Shown here piece after piece: positions 55,090 to 62,832 of a DNA stretch of 64,000 nt (position 1 is its first letter; each line of letters opens with the position of its first letter). The notes under the pieces are model-generated. The model made no database searches. It was given only the letters and a program-made list of their open reading frames with translations, and was not told the DNA's origin. This DNA comes from Hoylesella timonensis 4401737 = DSM 22865 = JCM 15640 (GTDB lineage: Bacteria; Bacteroidota; Bacteroidia; Bacteroidales; Bacteroidaceae): assembly GCF_000455445.1 (NCBI RefSeq), contig NZ_HG417099.1, positions 33,959-97,958 on the forward strand. Direction: 5' to 3'. The position numbers were made by a program, and so were the translations under genes.

Positions 55090-55530
55090 TTATCTGTGGG
55101 AGACTTTCTTCGCTTGACAGTCTGGACACAAGCCTTTCAACATATAATTGACAGCATGAACCTGAAAACCTTCAGGCAACTCAAGAATTGGTGCATGTAG
55201 CGTCTTAAAACAAAAAACTTTCTCGCAGGCTTCACAATAAAAGTGGACGTGCATGTCGTCATCTACATGCGTGTTATCGGTCGTACAGATTTCATACCGT
55301 GCCAAGCCCTTACCATCTTCTATGGAATGAATGACTCCTTTTCTTAAAAAGAGTCGCAACACACGGAAGATACTTGATTTCTCTAAAGTCAACAGGTTGT
55401 TCTCTAAGTCGGAGAGACTCACAGGTCGATTCATTTCAATGATGGTGCGCAACACCAATATGCGATTGGAAGTAGGCTTGACGCCCGCTTTATTTAGAAT
55501 GTGAATAATAAGATCGATGTCTGCTTTCAT
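55090..55530 (-). CDS. Fur family transcriptional regulator
   Basis: A 146-aa metalloregulator. The winged-helix domain (about 1-80) has P-T-S-N-R-I-L-V-L-R-T-I and S-S-I-F-R-V-L-R-L-F. The dimerisation/metal domain has D-D-M-H-V-H-F-Y-C-E-A-C-E-K-V-F-C and a C-terminal C-P-D-C, so two CxxC pairs can hold structural zinc. It lies directly upstream of a metal-type RND operon on the same strand (about 98 nt to the adaptor ATG), which suggests it controls that pump. Whether it senses Fe, Zn or another signal cannot be read from the sequence. Confidence 0.9.
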   Translation of the reverse strand: MKADIDLIIHILNKAGVKPTSNRILVLRTIIEMNRPVSLSDLENNLLTLEKSSIFRVLRLFLRKGVIHSIEDGKGLARYEICTTDNTHVDDDMHVHFYCEACEKVFCFKTLHAPILELPEGFQVHAVNYMLKGLCPDCQAKKVSHR

Positions 55531-55725
55531 AGCTGAAAAATATTTAGAAAAGATAAGAAACCATGTTTTACATGTTGCTCAAAGTGCGACGAATAGCTCG
55601 TTTACAATAGCGGGTCTGCAAAGAATCACCATGTTCAGAAAGAACTTTCTGGTATTGTTGCACAAATTAGTGTTCCGCATTTTTACTCCCATTGAGAGGA
55701 AATTCCTGTTGTGAAACCGTTGTCA

Positions 55726-56805
55726 TCATACTGTAATTTCTCCCGAACCAATACAACAATGGTGCTGTTCATCATACACCACACAGAATTGTCCTGGTGC
55801 AACACCATGTATTGCAGTCTCTGCATGAACGGTATAACTATCTGGTGCTGTTTGTTCGATGATGCCCGAGTGAAATTCTGGGGTGTGTCGAATCTTAAAG
55901 GTAACATGATGCATGTCTACAGGCATTGTCAAAAAATGGAAATCATGTATCTTGAAGTCCTTTTGATAGGCGGTTTGGGGGTCGTAACCCTTACTAATAT
56001 ACAATACATTGTTGGCGACATCTTTCTTCACCACAAACCAAGGACCGCCTCCAAAGCCTAACCCGTGACGCTGACCAATGGTATGAAACCACAGTCCACG
56101 ATGCTCGCCTATCTGTTTTCCCGTTTCTAATTCAATGACCTTTCCAGGATTTTCACCGATATACCTCCGCAAATATTCGTTGTAATTGATTTGCCCTAAG
56201 AAACAAATGCCTTGACTATCCTTCCGTTTGGCATTGATGAGGTGCTCACGTTCAGCGATTTTACGCACCTCACCCTTCTGATAATGCCCTATGGGAAACA
56301 GGGCTTTCTTGAGTTGCCAATCATAGATTTGCGCTAAGAAATCTGTTTGATCTTTCACTGGGTCAGGACTTGTAGTAAGCCACTTCCTACCTTCTATTAT
56401 CTCGGTTTGAGCATAATGTCCTGTCGCTATCAAATCGTATTGATACCCCATCTTTTCATGAAAGGCACCGAACTTGATAAGTCGATTGCACATCACATCA
56501 GGATTGGGCGTGTACCCTGCCTTCACTTTCTCCATAGTGTAGCGAGTCACCTCGTTCCAATACTCTTTGTGACAGTCCACCACCTGCAACTTACAACCGT
56601 ATTTGGCTGCTACATGGGTCGCCATCTCTAAATCTTCTTCCGATGTGCAATCCCATTCTTCTTGCTCTTCTGGTCCGATTTTGATGTAAAAGCAGTCGGG
56701 TTGTACACCCATACGCACCAACTCGTACACGACCACCGAACTGTCAACGCCCCCAGAGAGCAACACCGCAATACGCTTATCCTTTATTTCATCTATGTTT
56801 ATCAA
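55726..56805 (-). CDS. mnmA: tRNA-specific 2-thiouridylase MnmA
   Basis: A 359-aa enzyme that puts sulfur on U34 of tRNA-Lys, -Glu and -Gln. The PP-loop is L-L-S-G-G-V-D-S-S-V (15-24). The catalytic cysteines are C106 in N-P-D-V-M-C-N and C201 in D-S-Q-G-I-C-F-L-G-Q. L-W-F-H-T-I-G-Q-R-H-G-L-G-F is the conserved central region, and P-G-Q-F-C-V-V-Y is near the end. The length matches the family. A promoter box lies 38 nt upstream. It stands alone. Confidence 0.95.
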   Translation of the reverse strand: MINIDEIKDKRIAVLLSGGVDSSVVVYELVRMGVQPDCFYIKIGPEEQEEWDCTSEEDLEMATHVAAKYGCKLQVVDCHKEYWNEVTRYTMEKVKAGYTPNPDVMCNRLIKFGAFHEKMGYQYDLIATGHYAQTEIIEGRKWLTTSPDPVKDQTDFLAQIYDWQLKKALFPIGHYQKGEVRKIAEREHLINAKRKDSQGICFLGQINYNEYLRRYIGENPGKVIELETGKQIGEHRGLWFHTIGQRHGLGFGGGPWFVVKKDVANNVLYISKGYDPQTAYQKDFKIHDFHFLTMPVDMHHVTFKIRHTPEFHSGIIEQTAPDSYTVHAETAIHGVAPGQFCVVYDEQHHCCIGSGEITV

Positions 56806-56842
56806 TGCAATAGCCCTTTCATCTATGTTGTGATTGATAGTG

Positions 56843-56850
56843 CAAAGATA
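56843..56850 (-). promoter_or_regulatory. -7 promoter box for mnmA
   Basis: CAAAGATA on the plus strand is TATCTTTG on the minus strand, 38 nt before the mnmA ATG. Confidence 0.55.
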
Positions 56851-57603
56851 ATGATTTATTTCAGGTTATACGATGATTGCAAGGCGATTTTATGGTCTAC
56901 TTGTGGAGAACCACTGTGTTCACTCAAAATATCGCATGCTGTTGACACATCCCTATTTTTAACTTCCATGCGCAGCTCTTTCATTGAAGACTCATATTTA
57001 TACAACGAAGAGCACCCACGAAGCAACGTAAGTCATATTGATGTTATGCTGCATGGAAGGCTCATCAATGCTGAATTTTCTTTACAAAGTACCTCTCAAA
57101 ACTCGCGTGAAATCATCCAACAGCAAAGTGGGTCGCAAATACGCGAATTTTGAGCAAGGTTTGTAATCTATTGTCATTAAAGACGTTACATCTATGACGC
57201 CGCTTTTCTTGCCTATTTTTACCACTTTTTGGCGATTAAAGCATTGAGATAAGCCTCCAATTTGCATGCTTTAATGCCTCTATGTTATGTAAATAACACC
57301 GTTAAAGAGTGTTTCCAAGGGCGTTAAGTCAATGTTTGAACTAAAAAAGCCCTCTATTTTGTGAAAATCAGCCCATTTTTGTGGTACGTTTGCCTATTCA
57401 TTTTTTCTATTTTGAAGATTTTAGATGGCCGTTTTTTGGTAAAATAATAGGACAAAAACAACTCCTGCCTTAACCAAAAAGCAGCAGCCGTTTCACCGCA
57501 TTAGCATTATTGTTGAAACAAGAGAAAAAAGATGATCTTTCATTACAAACCACCTTTCTTCATGTAAGCCCCGTGACCTTCATGTGTAATTTTATGACTT
57601 TTA
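56851..57603. other. Gene-free 750-nt stretch with palindromes
   Basis: No supported gene on either strand. ATTAAAGCAT (57235-57244) pairs with ATGCTTTAAT (57266-57275), extended by GGC and GCC. AAATACGCGAATTTTGAG (about 57138-57155) resembles AAATACGCGAGTATTCTGAG in the 39-kb gap. The rest is AT-rich. It looks like the same class of intergenic material as 38.7-39.2 kb. Confidence 0.5.
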
Positions 57604-57636
57604 ACTTGGATATATAAAATATAGTTCGTACTTTTG
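57604..57636 (+). promoter_or_regulatory. -33/-7 promoter for the NlpE-like lipoprotein gene
   Basis: TACTTTTG at 57629-57636 is the -7 box. ACTTGG at 57604-57609 sits 19 nt upstream as a -33 element. The ATG follows 37 nt after the -7 box. Confidence 0.6.
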
Positions 57637-57672
57637 AGTTATTATATCATTATTAAACTAACGTAGATAAAA

Positions 57673-58116
57673 ATGAAAAAATTAGCTATTATGTTTGCAG
57701 CTGGCTTGATGCTTGCTGCATGTCAATCAAACGGAAAGAAGTCAACCGCAGGAGATTCTCAAGATGCAGCATTAGATTCTGCAACGGTAGTAAACACAGA
57801 TACCATGGCTTATGCTGGTGAAGGTCCTGCTGCTGACGGTACATACAAGTACAGTCTGAAACTTTATGGTGATTCTATCACAGAGTTTGCTTACGAGCAA
57901 GTAGCCGTTACCCCTAAAGGTACAGAAACGATGGCTCGAACCACGGGTATTGCACACCTCATTCAGCACAATGGTAAAGAGTATGTTCGTGTTCAGGAGC
58001 ACAAGGAAGACTCGGTTACATTCCTCAAACTCGATGACACAACCCTGCGCTTAGTATCTAAAGATTTTGAAGAAGCAGGTGAAGGAACTAACACTGACTT
58101 AAAGTTAGTTCAGTAA
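57673..58116 (+). CDS. NlpE-like small lipoprotein
   Basis: A 147-aa lipoprotein (M-K-K-L-A-I-M-F-A-A-G-L, lipobox M-L-A-A-C). The mature part has Y-A-G-E-G-P-A-A-D-G-T-Y-K-Y-S-L-K-L, like the NlpE/copper-resistance fold that starts G-x-x-P-A-A-D. There is no C-x-x-C metal motif in the mature protein. E. coli NlpE signals surface and copper stress, but that role is not implied here. It is transcribed alone with its own promoter and terminator. Confidence 0.7.
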   Translation: MKKLAIMFAAGLMLAACQSNGKKSTAGDSQDAALDSATVVNTDTMAYAGEGPAADGTYKYSLKLYGDSITEFAYEQVAVTPKGTETMARTTGIAHLIQHNGKEYVRVQEHKEDSVTFLKLDDTTLRLVSKDFEEAGEGTNTDLKLVQ

Positions 58117-58145
58117 GACTGCGCTTACCAAGAGTGTAAAACACA

Positions 58146-58186
58146 AAAATGCCAAGAGAGATATTTGTCTTTCTTGGCATTTTTAT
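58146..58186. terminator. Terminator between the NlpE-like and SPFH genes
   Basis: AAAAATGCCAAGA pairs with TTCTTGGCATTTTT around 13 nt and ends in a T run. It lies 30 nt after the lipoprotein stop and may also stop the convergent SPFH transcript. Confidence 0.85.
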
Positions 58187-58287
58187 AGCTGGTGATAGTG
58201 TTCGAAGTATGATTCTACACTTAGAGTTTCAAAGAGATAAGTGCTGTAGAAAGCATTAAACGGCACCTTCCACCTTTGCTAACTATC

Positions 58288-59223
58288 TTAATTTCCAGTG
58301 TTTACAACTGGATGAACTGTATCATCACTACACAAAACCACCATTAAATTACTTACCATGGCAGCTTTTTTGTCATCATCTAAGTGAACAACTTGGTCTG
58401 ACGAGAGTCTATCGACAGCCATTTTTACCATAGATACCGCGCCCTCTACAATCTTTTCACGCGCCATAATCACCGCATCAGCTTGCTGACGTCGTAGCAT
58501 CACAGCTGCTATCTCGGGCGCATAAGCCAGGTAATTGATACGTGCCTCTATCACTTCGATACCTGCCATCTGCAAACGTTCGGCTAACTTCGTTTCCAAT
58601 TCCTTGTTGACGGATTCGTCACCATCGCGCAAAGTGATTTCATCCTTATCCACTTCATTCGAATCATAAGCATATTGACCAGCGACTTGTCGAAGTGCTG
58701 CTTCACTTTGAATCATAACAAAATTTTCGAAGGCACGCATAATTGAATTCACATTTTTGAGTGCTTCTCCCTGCATACCGTTAGCCATAGTTTGCGAATC
58801 TATTTCAAAAATCGCTTTGTAGGTATCTCTCAAGCGCCACACCAACACCAAACCAATCATCACAGGATTGCCCACTTTGTCATTAACCTTAATGGGGTCG
58901 GCATTCAGATTACGTGCGCGTAGCGATAGTTTCTTTGTAGTGATAAAAGGATTCACCCAATGGAAGCCGACTTTCTTAAAGGTGCCTTTATACTTTCCAA
59001 AGAACATCATTACTCTGGCTTCATTGGGTTCTATCTGTACAAAACCAGCCAAGAGAATTAAGTCTAAAACAAAAAGCACACTGCCTGTCACGGAGAGGGC
59101 GTCGCTGGTATTGATGCCCATGACAAACAAACAGATACTAATGGCTAAAAGCACAAAAAAGACAGGCAACACCACAAAACCATTGATGCTCATCCCAACA
59201 AAATTTACTTCCTTATTTTCCAT
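58288..59223 (-). CDS. SPFH domain membrane protein
   Basis: A protein of about 311 aa with two close N-terminal transmembrane helices (about 10-60) followed by an SPFH (stomatin/prohibitin/flotillin) domain: P-N-E-A-R-V-M-M-F-F-G-K-Y-K-G-T, then G-F-H-W-V-N-P-F and A-L-R-Q-V-A-G-Q-Y-A-Y-D. A helical Ala-rich region with R-R-Q-Q-A-D-A-V-I-M-A-R-E-K follows. I choose M-E-N-K-E-V at 59223; two Met codons (59232, 59229) just upstream are alternatives. SPFH proteins scaffold membrane microdomains and often regulate FtsH-type proteases. The partner here is unknown. Confidence 0.87.
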   Translation of the reverse strand: MENKEVNFVGMSINGFVVLPVFFVLLAISICLFVMGINTSDALSVTGSVLFVLDLILLAGFVQIEPNEARVMMFFGKYKGTFKKVGFHWVNPFITTKKLSLRARNLNADPIKVNDKVGNPVMIGLVLVWRLRDTYKAIFEIDSQTMANGMQGEALKNVNSIMRAFENFVMIQSEAALRQVAGQYAYDSNEVDKDEITLRDGDESVNKELETKLAERLQMAGIEVIEARINYLAYAPEIAAVMLRRQQADAVIMAREKIVEGAVSMVKMAVDRLSSDQVVHLDDDKKAAMVSNLMVVLCSDDTVHPVVNTGN

Positions 59224-59256
59224 AATCATCATTAAATTAGTAGGTGAAGGATGACA

Positions 59257-59264
59257 CAAATATA
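59257..59264 (-). promoter_or_regulatory. -7 promoter box for the SPFH gene
   Basis: CAAATATA on the plus strand is TATATTTG on the minus strand, 34 nt upstream of the chosen ATG, so the longer open frame starting at 59259 cannot be the true start. The next 300 nt up to rsgA hold no supported gene. Confidence 0.5.
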
Positions 59265-59580
59265 CAAAAAATCATGGAACGTACCAAGTCTACAAAGCAT
59301 TTTTAGCAAAAGCTTAATGGTTGAAACTAAAAATTCATACGTGTAAAAGAAGGTAAAAAAAGACAGCTCATCGACTCTCAGACTGTCTTGCCGAAGGAGG
59401 CAAAGGGCACATGATTGTTGATACAGACTCCCTCTCGTGATAGAAGAAAAAATAAAGAACAAGGGATTGAAAACCGAACGCAATCACTTTAGAGCCATAA
59501 GCCTTTGGAACAGTTGGGTGATAGCAATGCTGTAGATTGCAAAGGGCACAGAGGTAAGAAGAATTGCAGAGAGCTTTTGT

Positions 59581-60513
59581 CTAATAGGGCTCACGATATT
59601 TGTTCTCGTCCTTGTCGTCCAGCATGCTAAGGTAGCTCTGGTAGCGACTTTCGGAGATATAATGGTTTTCGACAGCCGTGCGCACTGCACAGCCTGGTTC
59701 ATGCGTATGGGTACAATTATTGAACTTGCAATCTTTTGAAAAGGCAAAGATTTCCTTAAAATAACTGGTCAGTTCTTCTGGCTCTATATCAAAAGTTCCA
59801 AAGCCTTTGATACCCGGCGTGTCAATCACATAACCACTATGCGGAAGTGCTATCATCTCACTAAAGGTAGTGGTGTGTATGCCTGTGCCATGCGCATCAC
59901 TAATTTCGGCAGTGCGTTGTTCGGCATGAGGGATGAGTACATTGATGAGTGTAGACTTTCCTACCCCACTGTTTCCACTCAATAGGGTTACTTTTTGAGC
60001 CAACAGTGCATCAATAACCTCCATTCCTTGACCTGTCTCTGCGGAGATTTCAACACAATGATAGCCGATGGTTTCATAGAGATTCATCATCATTTGCTGA
60101 TAATGGCGCTCCTCTTCATTCAGCAAATCGGTCTTGTTAAAAACCAACACCACGGGTATGCGATAAGCCTCCGCCCCAGCCAAGAAGCGGTCGATAAAGA
60201 TAGTAGATGTTTCGGGATATTTAATGGTGACCAATAAAAAAGCTTGGTCAAGATTGGCAGCAATAATTTGGCTTTGCTTTGACAGATTGGGGGATTTACG
60301 AATGATATAGTTTTTTCGGTCATCAATTGCCGTAATCATTGCCGTACCCTCAGCGTTGGTAACTATTTGCACAAAGTCACCAACGGCTACGGGCGAAGTG
60401 CTACGTATGCCTTTGAGACGAAAGTTACCTTTTAACTTACAATCTATCAGTTGTCCACTGTCTGTCTTTACGGTGTACCAACTACCCGTATTCTTAACAA
60501 CCAATCCGTGCAT
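59581..60513 (-). CDS. rsgA: Ribosome small subunit-dependent GTPase A
   Basis: A 310-aa circularly permuted GTPase that helps mature the 30S subunit. An OB-fold domain (about 1-65) comes first. The G motifs appear in permuted order: N-K-T-D (G4), then G-N-S-G-V-G-K-S-T (G1) and D-T-P-G-I-K-G-F-G (G3). The C-terminal zinc knuckle is [14 protein letters not shown]. It follows frr by 94 nt on the same strand, and no promoter box is seen between, so a translation-factor operon is likely. Confidence 0.95.
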   Translation of the reverse strand: MHGLVVKNTGSWYTVKTDSGQLIDCKLKGNFRLKGIRSTSPVAVGDFVQIVTNAEGTAMITAIDDRKNYIIRKSPNLSKQSQIIAANLDQAFLLVTIKYPETSTIFIDRFLAGAEAYRIPVVLVFNKTDLLNEEERHYQQMMMNLYETIGYHCVEISAETGQGMEVIDALLAQKVTLLSGNSGVGKSTLINVLIPHAEQRTAEISDAHGTGIHTTTFSEMIALPHSGYVIDTPGIKGFGTFDIEPEELTSYFKEIFAFSKDCKFNNCTHTHEPGCAVRTAVENHYISESRYQSYLSMLDDKDENKYREPY

Positions 60514-60607
60514 GAATGTGATTCAAGTTGATGTGTAAAAAGAAAGCAAGGAAATTGACGAATGGACAAGCGGTTTGTTTGCTTGTTCATTCGCCAACAC
60601 ATTGCTT

Positions 60608-61168
60608 TTAGACGGTCATTATTTCTTTTGTTTTCTCCTCAAGCAGACGGTCTACGTTCTTGATATATTTATCGTGAACGTTCTGCAATTCATTCTCGGC
60701 ATCCTTTCCTGCATCTTCTGAAAGCCCATCTTTAACGGCTTTCTTCAGTCTGTCTTTAATCTCGGAACGCACGTTACGCACTTCAATCTTGGCTTTCTCA
60801 CCAATTTTATTGCATTGCTTCACTAAGTCACGACGTCGCTCTTCGGTGGGTTGTGGAATACCTAAGCGAATAATCTCTCCGTTATTCTCGGGAGTAATAC
60901 CCACATCAGAGTCCATAATCGCCTTTTCAATGTCCTTGATGGCTTTTTTGTCCCATGGCTTAATGGCGATGGTACGTGCATCGGGTACCGAAACGTTTGC
61001 AACTTGGTTAAGTGGCACCATGGAACCATACGAGTTTACCATGACTCCATCCAAGATAGCTACGTTTGCTCGTCCTGCGCGGACGCGGCTCAAAGACTCT
61101 TCTAAGTACGTGGCAGCCATTTGCATACGCTCTTCTGCCTCTTTCAATGTAGCATTTACGTCTATCAT
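60608..61168 (-). CDS. frr: Ribosome recycling factor
   Basis: A 186-aa L-shaped factor that, with EF-G, splits the post-termination ribosome. Visible family motifs are R-V-R-A-G-R-A-N-V-A-I-L-D-G, then Y-G-S-M-V-P-L-N-Q-V-A-N-V and P-T-E-E-R-R-R-D-L-V-K-Q. The long helix continues to the C-terminus. The length is normal. It is the first gene of a pair with rsgA; the apparent promoter lies in the 73-nt repeat 94 nt upstream. Confidence 0.97.
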   Translation of the reverse strand: MIDVNATLKEAEERMQMAATYLEESLSRVRAGRANVAILDGVMVNSYGSMVPLNQVANVSVPDARTIAIKPWDKKAIKDIEKAIMDSDVGITPENNGEIIRLGIPQPTEERRRDLVKQCNKIGEKAKIEVRNVRSEIKDRLKKAVKDGLSEDAGKDAENELQNVHDKYIKNVDRLLEEKTKEIMTV

Positions 61169-61259
61169 ATTCTGTATTGTATTAGTTTTATTGTTTTCAA
61201 AAATGGAGGCTGTTCAAGACAAATTCATCCATAAAAAGGACGTTTCAACAACCTGTATA

Positions 61260-61332
61260 TGCAAAGATAGTGCAAGCCGAAACCAAAAAAAGTTTACTTA
61301 TTTTGGTGAGGCGCAGCCTATCTTATGCAAAA
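61260..61332. repeat. 73-nt promoter-bearing repeat, copy 2 (upstream of frr)
   Basis: It matches copy 1 (35418-35490) at 69 of 73 positions. TATCTTTG on the minus strand (61262-61269) is the -7 box facing frr. The far end reads CCTATCTTATGCAAAA, the inverted partner. The next 280 nt (61333-61610) hold no supported gene. Confidence 0.8.
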
Positions 61333-61610
61333 ATAGGGATTTATTCCGAATTATACAACTGTTTCGTAGAAATAATTATGGGAGCAGACAAAGGCGGGGC
61401 AGCTGGATGAACAGCTTACATTTGCCCTTTCGAATCGGATCAATCAAAGAAAGCAAACTGCGAATTCTCCATCACGAGCACACTCGCCATGGTTTCTACT
61501 GACGGAGTTGTGCGTTCGCATATCCCACCTACAGCGAGCATTTCAAGCAATAGAAGCTGAGCCTTCGTCGCTTTCTACCCTCCGTGCCTTGGTGTTGATT
61601 TGAAGGAAGG

Positions 61611-62423
61611 CTACTGGTTTGAAGCCTGAACTCGTTGCAATTCTACCTCGACCCGATTGGTCAGGTCAACAAACTGTTGGATAGAAAGTTGCTCGGGACG
61701 CATGGTCATCAACTCTCCCGCATAAAATTCGGCAGAGGCATTGTTGCCTGTAAATAGCTGTCGCAAGCTTACACGGAGCATTTTTCGACGTTGATTGAAG
61801 ACTGCTTTCACTAATCGTTTGAACAATTGCTCATTACATCCCAAATCAGTGGTCGCATTGCGAGTCATCCGAATAACTGCACTTTTTACTTTGGGGGGCG
61901 GATTGAACACATCTTCATCAACAGTGAAAAGATATTCTACATCGTACCAAGCCTGTATCAATACTGATAAAATGCCGTAAGCTTTATGCCCTGGCTCCGA
62001 AGCAATGCGCAAAGCCACCTCTCGTTGTATCATTCCAGTGCAACAAGGAATGAGCTCTTTGTTTTCAAGCATCTTGAAAAAGATTTGGGAGGAGATGTCA
62101 TAAGGATAATTCCCCGTTAAGACAAAAGGACGTCCCTCAAAGACTTCTTGCAAATCCATGCGAAGAAAATCCTGACCTATAATATTGCCCTGCAATTTTG
62201 GAAAGTGGGTATGCAGAAACGCTACCGACTCTCTATCAATTTCAACAGCTTTGATTTCACGAGGCTTCTCCACCAAATACTGGGTCATCACGCCCATCCC
62301 TGGTCCTACTTCAAGAACGGGTATATCTGGACAAGCGTCTACCGTGTCAGCAATTCGCTTTGCAATATTCAAATCGGTCAGGAAGTGTTGGCCTAAATTT
62401 TTCTTGGGTCTGACTAACTTCAT
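61611..62423 (-). CDS. rsmA: 16S rRNA (adenine(1518)-N(6)/adenine(1519)-N(6))-dimethyltransferase
   Basis: A 270-aa SAM-dependent enzyme (KsgA) that dimethylates two adenines in the 3' hairpin of 16S rRNA late in 30S assembly. K-K-N-L-G-Q-H-F-L-T-D is the N-terminal motif. V-L-E-V-G-P-G-M-G-V-M-T is motif I for SAM, and V-L-T-G-N-Y-P-Y-D-I-S contains the catalytic N-x-P-Y. F-N-Q-R-R-K-M-L-R lies in the C-terminal domain. The length is full. A promoter box is 79 nt upstream. Confidence 0.96.
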   Translation of the reverse strand: MKLVRPKKNLGQHFLTDLNIAKRIADTVDACPDIPVLEVGPGMGVMTQYLVEKPREIKAVEIDRESVAFLHTHFPKLQGNIIGQDFLRMDLQEVFEGRPFVLTGNYPYDISSQIFFKMLENKELIPCCTGMIQREVALRIASEPGHKAYGILSVLIQAWYDVEYLFTVDEDVFNPPPKVKSAVIRMTRNATTDLGCNEQLFKRLVKAVFNQRRKMLRVSLRQLFTGNNASAEFYAGELMTMRPEQLSIQQFVDLTNRVEVELQRVQASNQ

Positions 62424-62501
62424 GTGATGTTATTTTTGTGAAGCTCGCACAACTAAAAGCATCAAGCCTTCTTCAATACGCAAACTTCTATATTCTAAAA
62501 G

Positions 62502-62509
62502 CAAAGGTA
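62502..62509 (-). promoter_or_regulatory. -7 promoter box for rsmA
   Basis: CAAAGGTA on the plus strand is TACCTTTG on the minus strand, 79 nt before the rsmA ATG. The rest of the 62.43-62.76 kb gap is AT-rich with no supported gene. Confidence 0.5.
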
Positions 62510-62757
62510 AACATTAAATCTGATTTGCTGAGCATTAAGATACAGAATCCTACTGAAAATCTTTGTTTTTATCATTACACAAAGTCAGCCCTCGCCATTC
62601 AACAGATTTCTCCTTGCCTTCCATTTCTCTCTTTTCTCCCACTCAACATTTTTTAATAAGTCTGAACTATAATCACATCAACTTTCTACCCCTCATTACT
62701 GAAAGATACTCCTATAAACATGGTGATTTTTCCTTTTTATCTTAGCAGTGAATAACT

Positions 62758-62795
62758 AAAAAGTGCATTTCCATTAATGTTGGAAATGCACTTTG
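62758..62795 (-). terminator. Terminator after the DUF4302 gene
   Basis: AAGTGCATTTCC (62761-62772) pairs with GGAAATGCACTT (62782-62793), a 12-bp perfect stem. On the minus strand the stem is followed by TTTTT. Confidence 0.85.
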
Positions 62796-62832
62796 ATGTT
62801 ATCAATTAAGTGTTCAACATAAAGTCGTTTTC

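Noticed and set aside
59484-59747. 87-codon minus-strand frame with a hydrophobic end
   Set aside because: It overlaps the end of rsgA in another frame; the hydrophobic tail is short and there is no promoter.
60789-61502. 237-codon open frame on the plus strand opposite frr
   Set aside because: It lies antisense to the clear ribosome recycling factor gene, runs through the promoter repeat and has no family-like sequence.
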